Assembly: GCF_036378875.1 (NCBI RefSeq)
Contig: NZ_DASUVO010000063.1
Coordinates: 1-64,000, forward strand
Length of the DNA stretch: 64,000 nt
Direction of reading: 5' to 3'
From: Actinophytocola sp036378875
GTDB taxonomy: Bacteria; Actinomycetota; Actinomycetes; Mycobacteriales; Pseudonocardiaceae
The notes below the pieces were generated by a model. That model did no database searches, was not told the DNA's origin, and saw only the letters and a program-made list of their open reading frames with translations. Position 1 is the first letter of the stretch; each line of letters begins with the position of its first letter. Positions 16,160 to 24,970 of this stretch are shown one piece after another. The translations under genes were made by a program, and so were the position numbers.

Positions 16160-16341
16160 GGTTCCCCTCCGGGAGACTGTTGTGGTTCGGCTCTTCCGAA
16201 CTCGCCCAACACACGAGTCGACCCCGGGAATCGGTTCGCGAAAAAACGTGTGCGTCAACTCACCGAAAGAGATTCAAAGACCGACCAATCCGCCTGCCGG
16301 TCGGCTACGAATAGGTGTCGATGAATCGCGTCAGGACTTGC

Positions 16342-17409
16342 TCAGCGCGAGGCGAGCCGAACCAGGTCACGGCCGAACGTGTGGGCGTCGAGTTCCATGT
16401 TGGCGGCCAGCGCGACGGTGAGGTCGCCCTTCGGCCGCACCTCGACGTACGACGAGAAGCCCGGGATGCTGCCCGAGTGGAAGTAGCCGTCGATCTCGGT
16501 CGTTGAGCTGCCGGTCGACTCGATGCCGTAGCCGTACCACCTGGTCGTCCCCTCCGCGACCCGCGGTAGTAGCAACTCGGCCAGCGTCTCCGGCTCGCAG
16601 ATCGCCGGCTCGCCGGTCAGCAGGAACTGTTGCCAGCGACCGAGATCGGTCACCGTCGAGGTCAGGCCGCCCGATGAGAAGAACACCGAGTCGTCGAACG
16701 CGGCTGCCGGGGTGGTCCAGTTTTCGTATCCCGCGGCGTCCCGGCCGGCCGCACGCCCCGGTGCGTAGCCCGTGTCGGACATGCCCAGCGGGTCCAGGAT
16801 CTCGCGGCGCAGGAAGTCGCCGTAGCTCTCGCCGGACACCCGCTCGACCAGCTGGCCCAGCACGACGTACCCGGAGTTGCTGTACGCCAACCCCGCACCG
16901 GGTGAGAAGTCCAGCGGCCGGTCGGCGAAGGTCTGGATCAACCGCTCGGGGGAGGGCTGGCTGCCGACGTCCCGATAGAACTGGTGGAGGTCCTCCTGCA
17001 TCACGTCCGCGTAGTCGTGCAGGCCGCTGGTGTGGGTGAGCAGGTGCTCGATGGTGATCGGTTGCCAGTGCGGCGGGCACGCCGGCAGATGCGTGCACAC
17101 CGGGTCGGTGACCCGGAGTTTGTTCTGTTCCTGCAACAGGAGTACGGCCAGCGCGGTGAACTGCTTGGTCACCGAGGCGACCCGGAACCTCGTGTCCGGG
17201 CGGTTCGGGGTCTCATCGCGGAGGTCGGCCTGGCCGAAACCCCTTCGCAGCACCACCTCATCGCCTCGTCGCACCTCGACCGCGCCGCGGAAACGCTTGG
17301 CCCGCACCGCTTGTTCCAGGTACTCGGTCAACGGGTCGGCAGCGGCGACCGGTGCTGGTGTGCACGCGAACAACAGCGACGCGATCGCGAGGAAAAGCCC
17401 CAGCTTCAT
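16342..17409 (-). CDS. class C beta-lactamase-fold serine hydrolase
   Basis: 355 aa. A signal peptide with a possible lipobox (LFAC at 13-16) precedes a penicillin-binding-protein-like domain. The catalytic motifs are SVTK (Ser79-Lys82), YSN (176-178) and YFHSGSIPG as the KTG equivalent. The length fits stand-alone D-Ala-D-Ala carboxypeptidase/esterase relatives (R61 type). Extracellular; acts on peptidoglycan peptides or esters, substrate unknown. It lies 18 nt downstream of the FAD/FeS gene stop on the opposite reading order, with its own short promoter region. Confidence 0.85.
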   Translation of the reverse strand: MKLGLFLAIASLLFACTPAPVAAADPLTEYLEQAVRAKRFRGAVEVRRGDEVVLRRGFGQADLRDETPNRPDTRFRVASVTKQFTALAVLLLQEQNKLRVTDPVCTHLPACPPHWQPITIEHLLTHTSGLHDYADVMQEDLHQFYRDVGSQPSPERLIQTFADRPLDFSPGAGLAYSNSGYVVLGQLVERVSGESYGDFLRREILDPLGMSDTGYAPGRAAGRDAAGYENWTTPAAAFDDSVFFSSGGLTSTVTDLGRWQQFLLTGEPAICEPETLAELLLPRVAEGTTRWYGYGIESTGSSTTEIDGYFHSGSIPGFSSYVEVRPKGDLTVALAANMELDAHTFGRDLVRLASR

Positions 17410-17427
17410 CCCATGATTGTCGCCCGT

Positions 17428-20247
17428 CTACCGCACCGCCGCTCGAATCAGCTCCACCGGGTGGAGAGGGCGGCGGCCAGTGCCGTGCGTGATCTGTTGC
17501 CGGCACGACACGCCCGTCGCGGCGACGATGGTGTCCTCGGGCTCCGCGCGGACGGCCGGGAACAGCCGGTCCTCGCCGACGGTCATCGACACGTCGTAGT
17601 GCTCGGCCTCGAAGCCGAACGAGCCGGCCATGCCGCAGCAGCCCGCGTCCACCTCCTCGACGGTCGCGCCGGGAATGCGGCGCAGCATCGCCAGCGTCGC
17701 CGCGGTGCCCACGTCGGCCTTCTGGTGGCAGTGCCCGTGGTACAGGATGCGGCGGCCCGCCACCCACGCCTCAGCGGACAGTGTCAGGTCACCCGCGTCG
17801 ATGGCCTCGGTGAGCAGCTCCTCCACCTGCCGGACCCGGTCCGCGACCCCGCGGGCCCGCGGGTCGTCCGGCAGCAGTGCCAGCGTCTCGTCGCGCAACG
17901 ACAGCACGCACGACGGTTCACAGCCCACGATCGGATCCGTGCCGTCCGACAGCTGCGACACCAGTGCGCCCACCTGGCGACGGGCGTCGTCCAGCAGACC
18001 CTTCGACAGGTTCGACCGGCCGCAGCAGCCGTCCGCCGCGAGGGTCACCCGGTAGCCGGCCCGCTCCAGCAGCTCGATCGCGGCCTGGCCGACCGCCGGC
18101 TCCGTGTAGGTGGTGAACGAGTCGGCGAGGAACGTCACCGCGCCGCGGTTGCCGGGCGCGACCGGGCGGCGGCGGAACCACGCGGCCAGGTTGCGTCGCT
18201 GGAAGCGTGGCATCGGCCGCTTCGGGGTGATGCCGACCAGGCGGCGCACGAAGCCGAGGCGGTTCGACAGCGGCGCGGTCGCCGAGCCGAGGCGGTTGAC
18301 CGCGCGGATGGCGCCGAAGATCCGGGACCGTAGCGGCACCCCGTGACGAACGTGGCGTTGGTGCAGTGCCTCGCTCTTCAGCTTCGCCATGTCGACGCCA
18401 AGCGGGCACTCGCTCTTGCACGCCTTGCACATCAGGCACAGATCGAGCACCTCGTGCAGCCGGTCGTCGCCGAGCGCGGCCTGCGGGTCTGGTTGGGACA
18501 GCGCGTGCACGAGCGCGTTCGCCCGGCCCCTGGTCGAATCCTCCTCCGCGCGGGTCGCCATGTACGACGGGCACATCACCCCGGTGTCGTGCTTGCGGCA
18601 CAGCCCGATGTTCATGCACCGGTCGGCCGCGCCCCGCATGCCGCCGACGACCTCGAACGACAGCTGCGTCCGGAACGGCGTCGCAGGCGGCAGCGCGGGA
18701 TCGCGGAGGTGCTCGGTCATCGCGGGCGCGTCGACGATCTTGCCGGGGTTCAGCACGCCGGTCGGGTCGAACAGGCCCTTCACCCGGCGCATCGCCTCGT
18801 ACAGCTCGTCGCCGAACAGCTCACGGTTGAACTCGCTGCGGGCCAGGCCGTCGCCGTGCTCGCTGGAGTTCACGCCGCCGTAGGAGCGCACCAGGTCCTT
18901 GATCTCCTCGGCGACCGCCCGCATGGTCGCCACCCCGTCCGGCTCGGTCAGGTCCACGAACGGGCGGACGTGCAGGCAGCCCACCGAACAGTGCCCGTAG
19001 AAGCCAGCCCGCAGCCCGTGCCGGTCGAGGATCTTCGCGAACTTCGCCGTGTACTCGGGCAGGTGCTTCGGGTCGACCGCGGTGTCCTCGACGAACGCGA
19101 GCGGCCGGCGCGCGCCCACACTGGCCGCCATGAGCAGCCCGAGCCCGGACTTGCGGACCTTCAACAGCGAGCCCTGCTGTACCGGCGTGACCGCCTCGAG
19201 GGTGTGGTAGCCGTGGTTGTGCTTGCGCCACAACGATGTGAGCGTGCTCAGCTGGCCGGCAAGCTCCTTCTCGTCGTCGCCGGTGAAGCTCACGAACAGC
19301 AGCGCGTCCGGGTCGCCGTGCAGGATCGTGCCGAGCGCGGCGTACTCGTGTTTCTGCCGGGACAGGTCGAGGATCGTGCGGTCCATCAGCTCGACCGCGG
19401 CGGGGTCGCACGTGAGCGCGTCCTCGGTCGCCTCGATCGCCGCCTGTGTGGACGTGAAGTGTCCGACGGCGATGACCGTGTGCCTCGGCTTGGGGACGAG
19501 GTCGACCAGCGCGGTGGTCGCGATCACCAGGGTGCCCTCGGAGCCGACGACGAACTTCGCGAGGTCGAAGCTCTCCGCCAGGCGGTCCAGCCGGTACCCG
19601 CCGGCACGGCGCCAGAACTCCGGGAACCCGGTGGCGATGGCGTCCCGGTTGTCCGCCACGAGCCTCGGCAGCTCCCGGTGGAGCCGGGCGACCAGACTGT
19701 CCACAGCGGACTCACTATGGCCTGGCGCGAAGTGGGCTGTCGAGGCGTCGGACAGCACCACGTCCAGCTCGCGGACGTGGTCGATGGTCATGCCGTAACG
19801 CACCGAGCCGCTGCCGGCGGAGTTGTTGCCGATCATCCCGCCGATCGTGGCGCGGTTGCTCGTCGAGGTGTCCGGGCCGAACATCAGCCCGTGTCTCGCC
19901 GCGGCCCGGTTCAGCTGGTCCTGAACGACGCCCGGCTGGACCAGCGCCGTCCTGGCCTCCGGGTCGAGTTCGAGGATCCGGCTCATGTGCCGGGACAGGT
20001 CGAGGACGATGCCGGGCCCGACGGTCTGGCCGGCGAGGCTCGTGCCGGCCCCGCGGGGCACGACCGGCACACCGTGGTCACGAGCGGCCGCGACGCACGC
20101 GACCACGTCGTCGGCGTCCATCGGGAACACTACGCAGCGCGGGGTGATCGCGTACATGCTGGCGTCCCGCGCGTACAGCGCCCGGGTGTGGTCGTCGGCC
20201 ATGACCTCGCCGGCGACGTCCCGTTGCAACTGGTCGACCAGGCTCAT
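17428..20247 (-). CDS. FAD- and Fe-S-binding 2-hydroxyacid dehydrogenase
   Basis: 939-aa fusion. An N-terminal FAD_binding_4 domain (VVPRGAGTSLAGQTVGPG, ~60-80; NRATIGGMIGNNSAGSGSVRYG) and FAD-oxidase C-terminal domain correspond to GlcD/D-lactate dehydrogenase. A ferredoxin-like region follows with LCLMCKACKSECPLGVDM, then two CCG domains (DGCCGRSNLSKG, YHGHCHQKADVG, AGCCGMAGSFG) as in GlpC/GlcF. This single-chain arrangement oxidises D-lactate, glycolate or D-2-hydroxyglutarate and passes electrons to quinone. Its ATG overlaps the aminotransferase stop (20244-20247), and that partner points to glycolate/glyoxylate (inference). Confidence 0.85.
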   Translation of the reverse strand: MSLVDQLQRDVAGEVMADDHTRALYARDASMYAITPRCVVFPMDADDVVACVAAARDHGVPVVPRGAGTSLAGQTVGPGIVLDLSRHMSRILELDPEARTALVQPGVVQDQLNRAAARHGLMFGPDTSTSNRATIGGMIGNNSAGSGSVRYGMTIDHVRELDVVLSDASTAHFAPGHSESAVDSLVARLHRELPRLVADNRDAIATGFPEFWRRAGGYRLDRLAESFDLAKFVVGSEGTLVIATTALVDLVPKPRHTVIAVGHFTSTQAAIEATEDALTCDPAAVELMDRTILDLSRQKHEYAALGTILHGDPDALLFVSFTGDDEKELAGQLSTLTSLWRKHNHGYHTLEAVTPVQQGSLLKVRKSGLGLLMAASVGARRPLAFVEDTAVDPKHLPEYTAKFAKILDRHGLRAGFYGHCSVGCLHVRPFVDLTEPDGVATMRAVAEEIKDLVRSYGGVNSSEHGDGLARSEFNRELFGDELYEAMRRVKGLFDPTGVLNPGKIVDAPAMTEHLRDPALPPATPFRTQLSFEVVGGMRGAADRCMNIGLCRKHDTGVMCPSYMATRAEEDSTRGRANALVHALSQPDPQAALGDDRLHEVLDLCLMCKACKSECPLGVDMAKLKSEALHQRHVRHGVPLRSRIFGAIRAVNRLGSATAPLSNRLGFVRRLVGITPKRPMPRFQRRNLAAWFRRRPVAPGNRGAVTFLADSFTTYTEPAVGQAAIELLERAGYRVTLAADGCCGRSNLSKGLLDDARRQVGALVSQLSDGTDPIVGCEPSCVLSLRDETLALLPDDPRARGVADRVRQVEELLTEAIDAGDLTLSAEAWVAGRRILYHGHCHQKADVGTAATLAMLRRIPGATVEEVDAGCCGMAGSFGFEAEHYDVSMTVGEDRLFPAVRAEPEDTIVAATGVSCRQQITHGTGRRPLHPVELIRAAVR

Positions 20248-21410
20248 GTGTTCTCCAGCACCCTGAGCGCGGCGTTGACACCGCCGGGATCGACCGGCAC
20301 GCCGGCGAGCGACAGTCCCATCTGGACACCGGAGAGCGTGCCAGCCAGTGACACGTCGTTGAAGTGACCAAGGTGTCCGATGCGGAACACCCGCCCTGCG
20401 AGCCGGCCGAGCCCGGTGCCGAGCGACATGTTGAACCGGTCGAGGATGAGCGCGCGGATCTTGTCGGCGTCGTGCTCCTCCGGCACCAGGACCGCGGTGA
20501 GCACCGGCGAGTGCTCACGTTCGTCGAGGCACAGCACTTCCAGCCCCCACGCCCGGACAGCCGCCCTGGTGGCCTCGCCGTGCCGGCGGTGGCGTGCGAA
20601 CACGTTCGCCAGACCCTCCTCGTTGTGCAACGCCAGGCTCTCGCGCAGGCCGTACAGCAGGTTCGTCGGTGGTGTGTAGGGGAAGAAGCCGCGCTCGTTC
20701 GCCGCGAGGATCGGCCGCCAGTCCCAGTACGCGCGCGGGAACGTCGCGCTTTCCGCGGCACGCAACGCCTTCTCGCTCACCGCGTTGAACCCGAGCCCCG
20801 GTGGGAGGAGCAAACCCTTCTGGGAACACGAGACGGTGACGTCCACACCCCACTCGTCGTGCCGGTAGTCGACCGAGCCGAGCGACGAGACGGTGTCCAC
20901 GAGCAACAGCGCCGGGTGTCCCGCGTCGTCTATGGCCTGCCGGATCTCGGGAATCCGGCTGGTGGCACCGGTCGACGTCTCGTTGTGCACGACGCACACG
21001 GCCTTGATCCCGGGATCCGCCGCCAGTCTCTCGGCCACGACCGACGGGTCGACGCCGTGCCGCCAGTCGCCGGGCACGAAGTCCACGTCCAGCCCGAGGT
21101 TGCCGGCAAGGTCCCGCCACAGCGTCGCGAAGTGACCGGTCTCGAACGCCAGCACCCGGTCCCCGGGACTCAACGTGTTGACGAGCGCGGCCTCCCACGC
21201 CCCGGTTCCCGACGACGGATAGGTGACGACCGGCCCACTCGTGCCGAACACCGGTTTCAGCGCGGCGAGCACCTCCCGGGTGAGCGCGGCGAAATCCGGT
21301 CCTCTGTGGTCGATCGTCGGGGCGGAAATCGCCCGCAGCACCCGGTCCGGCACATTCGTCGGACCGGGAATTTGCAGGAAATGCCGTCCGGCCGGGTATG
21401 GCATCGCCAA
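20244..21410 (-). CDS. class V aminotransferase (serine/alanine-glyoxylate type)
   Basis: 388-aa PLP enzyme. Residues 13-22 read LQIPGPTNVP, the standard start of serine-glyoxylate and alanine-glyoxylate aminotransferases. SSGTGAWEAAL is the phosphate-binding loop, VHNETSTG the substrate loop, VDTVSSLG the Asp that binds the pyridine nitrogen, and SCSQKGLLLPPGL holds the Schiff-base Lys. It transaminates glyoxylate to glycine with serine or alanine as donor. First gene of a two-gene unit with the 2-hydroxyacid dehydrogenase. CAGGAG lies upstream of the ATG. Confidence 0.88.
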   Translation of the reverse strand: MAMPYPAGRHFLQIPGPTNVPDRVLRAISAPTIDHRGPDFAALTREVLAALKPVFGTSGPVVTYPSSGTGAWEAALVNTLSPGDRVLAFETGHFATLWRDLAGNLGLDVDFVPGDWRHGVDPSVVAERLAADPGIKAVCVVHNETSTGATSRIPEIRQAIDDAGHPALLLVDTVSSLGSVDYRHDEWGVDVTVSCSQKGLLLPPGLGFNAVSEKALRAAESATFPRAYWDWRPILAANERGFFPYTPPTNLLYGLRESLALHNEEGLANVFARHRRHGEATRAAVRAWGLEVLCLDEREHSPVLTAVLVPEEHDADKIRALILDRFNMSLGTGLGRLAGRVFRIGHLGHFNDVSLAGTLSGVQMGLSLAGVPVDPGGVNAALRVLENT

Positions 21411-21434
21411 ACTCCTGTCGGTTGTGGAAAGCTA

Positions 21435-21463
21435 TTGACGTCACTTGTGAGCTAAGCCATATT
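21435..21463 (+). promoter_or_regulatory. promoter of the SLC13 permease gene
   Basis: TTGACG (21435-21440), 17-nt spacer, CATATT (21458-21463). The 11-mer AGCTATTGACG is identical to the -35 region at 34358-34368. It lies between the divergent aminotransferase and permease genes, where the IclR regulator would be expected to bind. Confidence 0.6.
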
Positions 21464-21506
21464 TGGCTCCTGTCCTGCACGAGCCGTCGCGGTCTCGGGA
21501 GTCGCC

Positions 21507-22817
21507 ATGACCATGCAGATAATCTCGATCGTCGGACTCGTCCTCATCGTTCTGCTCGCCACGTTGCGTTCGGTGAACATGGGGGCCATCGCGTTTCTCG
21601 GCGCGTTCGCACTCGGCACACTCGTGTTCGACGTCAGCGAGGACGACCTTTTCGCCGGCTTCCCCGGTGACCTGTTCGTCGTGCTCGTCGGGGTGACGCT
21701 GCTGTTCGCCATCGCCAAGGGCAACGGCACCGTCGACTGGCTCGTCCACATCGGAGTGAAGGCGGTGGGCGGCCGGATCGCGTTCATCCCATGGGTGATG
21801 TTCGCGGTCACCAGCGTGCTCACGACGGTCGGCGCGGTCGTGCCCGGCGCGGTCGCGATCATGGCGCCGATCGGGTTGAGCTTCGCGGCCAGGCACCGCA
21901 TCAACCCGCTCCTGATGGGACTGCTCATCATCAACGGCGCCAGCGCGGGTGGCTTCTCGCCGATCGGCGTGTTCGGCGTCATCACCAACGGCGTCGTCGA
22001 ACGCGAGAGCCTGGCGAGCAACCCCGGACTGCTGTGGCTGTGTTCGTTCCTGTTCAACGCGTTGCTCAGCGTCGTGGTCTTCGTCATGTTCGGCGGCAGG
22101 GAACTGCTCAACCGGCGTGTGGACCCCGCCGGACCGTCCACCGTGGACGAGGAGCCTCCCGGTGGGGGCGGCGGCGCGTCCGTCGCCACCGAGACGCGAG
22201 TCGAGGACCGGGTAGTGACCCTGAACGCGCAACGGATCTCCACGCTCGCCGGCCTGCTCACGCTCGTCGCCGGTGCGCTGGTCTTCGACATCGACGTCGG
22301 CCTGCTGGCGCTCTCCATCGCCACCGTGATCTGCATCCTCTTCCCGAAGGACTGCAAGGACAGCGTCGGTCAGGTGGCGTGGCCGACCGTGCTGCTCATC
22401 TGCGGCGTGGTGACCTATGTCGGGATCATGCAGCAGATCGGCACCATCGACATGCTCGGCGACAGCGTCGCCAACATCGGCGTCCCGTTGCTCGCCGCGT
22501 TCGTGATCTGCCTGATCGGCGGGGCGGTGTCGGCGTTCGCCTCCACCACGGGCATCCTGGGCGCGCTGATCCCCCTCGCCGTGCCGTTCCTGCAGGCCGG
22601 TGACGTCGGCGCGGTCGGGCTGATCATCGCGCTGGCCATCTCGTCGTCGGTCGTCGACTCCTCGCCGTTCTCCACCAGCGGCGCGCTGGTCGTGGCGAGC
22701 AGCGGCCCCGAGGTGCGGGACCGGGTGTTCCGGGGGCTGATGACGTGGGGCCTTTCGATGATCATCGTGGCGCCTGCGCTGTCCTGGGCGATCTTCGTCG
22801 CGCCCGGCTGGTTGTGA
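21507..22817 (+). CDS. SLC13/MatC-type dicarboxylate permease
   Basis: 436-aa integral membrane protein with ~11-12 hydrophobic helices. The N-terminal half has the MatC_N pattern (NMGAIAFLGAFALG, FPGDLFVVLVGVTLLFAIAKGNG, INGASAGGFSPIGVFG), the last being the substrate loop. The C-terminal half repeats the fold with ASTTGILGALIPLA and SSVVDSSPFSTSGAL. Na+- or H+-coupled uptake of small organic anions is expected. The following IclR gene and divergent glyoxylate enzymes suggest glycolate-like or C4-dicarboxylate substrates (inference). GGGAG precedes ATG 21507. Confidence 0.85.
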   Translation: MTMQIISIVGLVLIVLLATLRSVNMGAIAFLGAFALGTLVFDVSEDDLFAGFPGDLFVVLVGVTLLFAIAKGNGTVDWLVHIGVKAVGGRIAFIPWVMFAVTSVLTTVGAVVPGAVAIMAPIGLSFAARHRINPLLMGLLIINGASAGGFSPIGVFGVITNGVVERESLASNPGLLWLCSFLFNALLSVVVFVMFGGRELLNRRVDPAGPSTVDEEPPGGGGGASVATETRVEDRVVTLNAQRISTLAGLLTLVAGALVFDIDVGLLALSIATVICILFPKDCKDSVGQVAWPTVLLICGVVTYVGIMQQIGTIDMLGDSVANIGVPLLAAFVICLIGGAVSAFASTTGILGALIPLAVPFLQAGDVGAVGLIIALAISSSVVDSSPFSTSGALVVASSGPEVRDRVFRGLMTWGLSMIIVAPALSWAIFVAPGWL

Positions 22818-22826
22818 GCGTGCTCC

Positions 22827-22832
22827 TAGGAT
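22827..22832 (+). promoter_or_regulatory. leaderless -10 box TAGGAT of the IclR gene
   Basis: TAGGAT ends 6 nt before ATG 22839; no ribosome-binding site intervenes. The regulator can thus be made independently of the permease transcript. Confidence 0.4.
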
Positions 22833-22838
22833 GCCCTC

Positions 22839-23612
22839 ATGAGTGAGGGGATGCGGACCGTGCTCACGGCCTTCCGGGTGCTCGAGGAGGTCGCGTTCAC
22901 GCAGCCGGCCGGCGTCGGAGACCTGGCCAGGAAGCTTCGGATGCCGAAGACCACGGTGCAGCGGGCGCTCCAGACACTGTGGACGGCCGGCTGGATCTGC
23001 CCGTCCGGTGACGAGATGACGCGGTGGGTGCTCACCACCCGCGCGCTCCACATCGGACAGCACGCCGTGGCCGACCTGAGCGTCCGGGACGCGGCGCTGC
23101 CGATGATGCGCGAGCTCCGCAAGGAGACCGGCGAGACCGCGCACCTGATGGTCCTCGAGGGCGGCCACGCCGTGCTGATCGAGAAGGTCGAGACCGACCA
23201 CCCGATCCGGGCGGTCATCACACTCGGCAGCGCCGTGCCACTGCACGGCTCGTCGAACGGCAAGGCCATGCTCGCCCACCGCTCCGAGGAGGACGTCCGA
23301 GCCATCGTCGGCGCCCGCCTCGACCGCTACACCGAGAAGACCATCGTGGACTGGGACGAGTTCCTGGCCGAACTGGCCAGGGTCCGCGAACGCGGCTACG
23401 CGACCAACGTGGGAGAGTGGCGCACCGATATCGCCGCGGTAGCCGCCCCGATCTTCGACCACGCGGGCCGCACGTCGGCGAGCCTGTCGATCTCCGCGCC
23501 GGGCAGCCGAATGCCCACCGAGCTGCGGGAGTCCTACGGCGCGTTGGTCACCGAGGCCGCACGCCGGGTCAGCGCGACCCTGGGCTACCGCCCCGCACCA
23601 ACCGCGCCGTGA
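22839..23612 (+). CDS. IclR family transcriptional regulator
   Basis: 257 aa. N-terminal winged helix (residues ~7-65: LEEVAFTQPAGVGDLARKLRMPKTTVQRALQTL) and a C-terminal IclR ligand domain (~80-250) with GETAHLMVLEGGHAVLIEKVE, VPLHGSSNGKAMLAH and RERGYATNVGEWRTDIAAVAAPIFD. It starts 21 nt after the permease stop. Likely regulates the permease and the divergent aminotransferase/dehydrogenase in response to a small organic acid. Confidence 0.9.
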   Translation: MSEGMRTVLTAFRVLEEVAFTQPAGVGDLARKLRMPKTTVQRALQTLWTAGWICPSGDEMTRWVLTTRALHIGQHAVADLSVRDAALPMMRELRKETGETAHLMVLEGGHAVLIEKVETDHPIRAVITLGSAVPLHGSSNGKAMLAHRSEEDVRAIVGARLDRYTEKTIVDWDEFLAELARVRERGYATNVGEWRTDIAAVAAPIFDHAGRTSASLSISAPGSRMPTELRESYGALVTEAARRVSATLGYRPAPTAP

Positions 23613-24208
23613 AAGGGGCGCGTTCGGGGCATCGTCGGTGTCCCGAACGCGCTGATGACGTTCAACCTCGATCCACCGATGATCTTGTCGGGTGTCGCAC
23701 CGTGCGAGAGGCGTGGGCCTGGTCAGGCCCGCTTCGCGGGCGCCGGGCGCTGCGCGCCCGGCGCGCACCCGCAGGGTGCCGCGTCGCGAAGGACGCGTTG
23801 GGGACATGGCTGGTGTCATGAAAGACGCGATGGGGACGTTCAACGACGTGAGCGCGTCTTTCAGGACATTGCCCGCAGCGTGAACGCGCCATTCGTGCGC
23901 GGCCAGTGCGACTTGAGCGGTGTGGTGAAGGACGCTCCTCACGCTGGCGGTGATGAAGACGTCCTTCCTCGCATGGCCGCCGGCCGAATCCGCGCAGCGA
24001 GTCCACCGGGCCGCACTCCGAGCCACCAAGAGCATCGGTGGATCTGGGTTCAACGACCCGAAAGCGTCTTTCGGGACAGCGCCGGTGGCACGCCGTTCGC
24101 GGCACTGGGTGGTGATGGACGCCTTCCTCACCCTGGGCGTGAGGAAGGCGTCCTTCATCGCATGGAAGCCGTCCGCGAAGCGGGCTTTGCTCGCCGGGTC
24201 CACAGCGC
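23613..24208. repeat. 596-nt non-coding hairpin island
   Basis: No gene is supported here. Perfect or near-perfect stem-loops follow each other: GCGCGTTCGGG/CCCGAACGCGC (23618-23652); four tiny stems in 65 nt (23715-23779), including GCCGGGCGC/GCGCCCGGC; a 16-bp stem with one mismatch (23814-23829 with 23853-23868); GAAGGACG/CGTCCTTC (23927-23967); CCCGAAAG/CTTTCGGG (24057-24075); and a 15-bp perfect stem (24117-24131 with 24139-24153). An outer inverted pair, GATCCACCGATG (23670-23681) and CATCGGTGGATC (24033-24044), encloses ~350 nt. It separates convergent genes, so part may terminate transcription. Confidence 0.75.
24117..24153. terminator. 15-bp perfect stem-loop downstream of enoyl-CoA hydratase
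   Basis: GGACGCCTTCCTCAC (24117-24131) pairs with GTGAGGAAGGCGTCC (24139-24153) over a 7-nt loop. Of the island's hairpins it is nearest the minus-strand hydratase stop at 24209 and is its best terminator candidate. Confidence 0.5.
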
Positions 24209-24970
24209 TCATCTGCCCTGCCATCGCGGGGCCCGTTTGTCCAGGAACGCTTCCACACCCTCGCGGAAGTCGTTGCTGCCGTAGCACTGGCGTACGAGGT
24301 CCTCGTCCGGTGGTAGGTCGTGGTCTCGCAGTCGTCGTAACGCGACTTTGCTTGCCTGCATCGTGAGTGGGGCATGGTTCGCGAGTTGCTCGCACAGTTC
24401 GGCGAGGCGGGCGTCGATGTCGTCGACCAGTTCGGATGCCAGGCCGATCCGGGCGGCCTCGGCGCCGTCGACGAAACCGGCCGTGTAGATCAGGTGCAGC
24501 GTGCGGGCGGCGCCGATGAGGTGGACGAGCCTGGCGTAGGTCGGCATGGACACGCAGTTGCCCAGCGTTCGTGCGATGGGCAGGCCGAAGCGTGCGTTCG
24601 GTGTGCACAGCCGCAGGTCGCACGCGGCGGCGATGGAGAGGCCGCCGCCGGTCGCGTAGCCGTCGACCACCGCGACGGTCGGCACGCGCACCTCCTCCAG
24701 CCGCGCCAGCACCGACTCGATACGCCGCTCGTACTCGATACCGTCGTCGGCGGTCGTGAAGTCGCGGAAGTGGTTGATGTCGGTGCCGGACACGAACGCC
24801 TTGCCGCCCGCGCCACGCACCACCGCCACCCGAACCTCGGGGTGCTCGTCCACGTGCGCGCAGAAATCGGCGAGCGCCTCGTACATCGCCATGGTCATGG
24901 CGTTGCGGGCTTCCGGACGGTCCACAGTGGCCGTCGCGACAGGACCGTCGGTCGTCACGGTGATAGTCAT
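24209..24970 (-). CDS. enoyl-CoA hydratase/isomerase family protein
   Basis: 253-aa crotonase-fold enzyme. DRPEARNAMTMAMY opens the domain; KAFVSGTDINHF is the first oxyanion-hole strand; VDGYATGGGLSIAAACDLRLC is the second; ARFGLPIARTLGN follows. The usual catalytic Glu pair is not obvious, so hydratase versus isomerase or lyase is open. It ends FLDKRAPRWQGR as many short crotonases do. ATG 24970 is the end of the 119-bp cassette: the stop of the 40-aa ORF overlaps it as ATGA. It is in an operon with the CaiB-type transferase, suggesting acyl-CoA (carnitine- or 2-hydroxyacyl-like) catabolism. Confidence 0.85.
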   Translation of the reverse strand: MTITVTTDGPVATATVDRPEARNAMTMAMYEALADFCAHVDEHPEVRVAVVRGAGGKAFVSGTDINHFRDFTTADDGIEYERRIESVLARLEEVRVPTVAVVDGYATGGGLSIAAACDLRLCTPNARFGLPIARTLGNCVSMPTYARLVHLIGAARTLHLIYTAGFVDGAEAARIGLASELVDDIDARLAELCEQLANHAPLTMQASKVALRRLRDHDLPPDEDLVRQCYGSNDFREGVEAFLDKRAPRWQGR

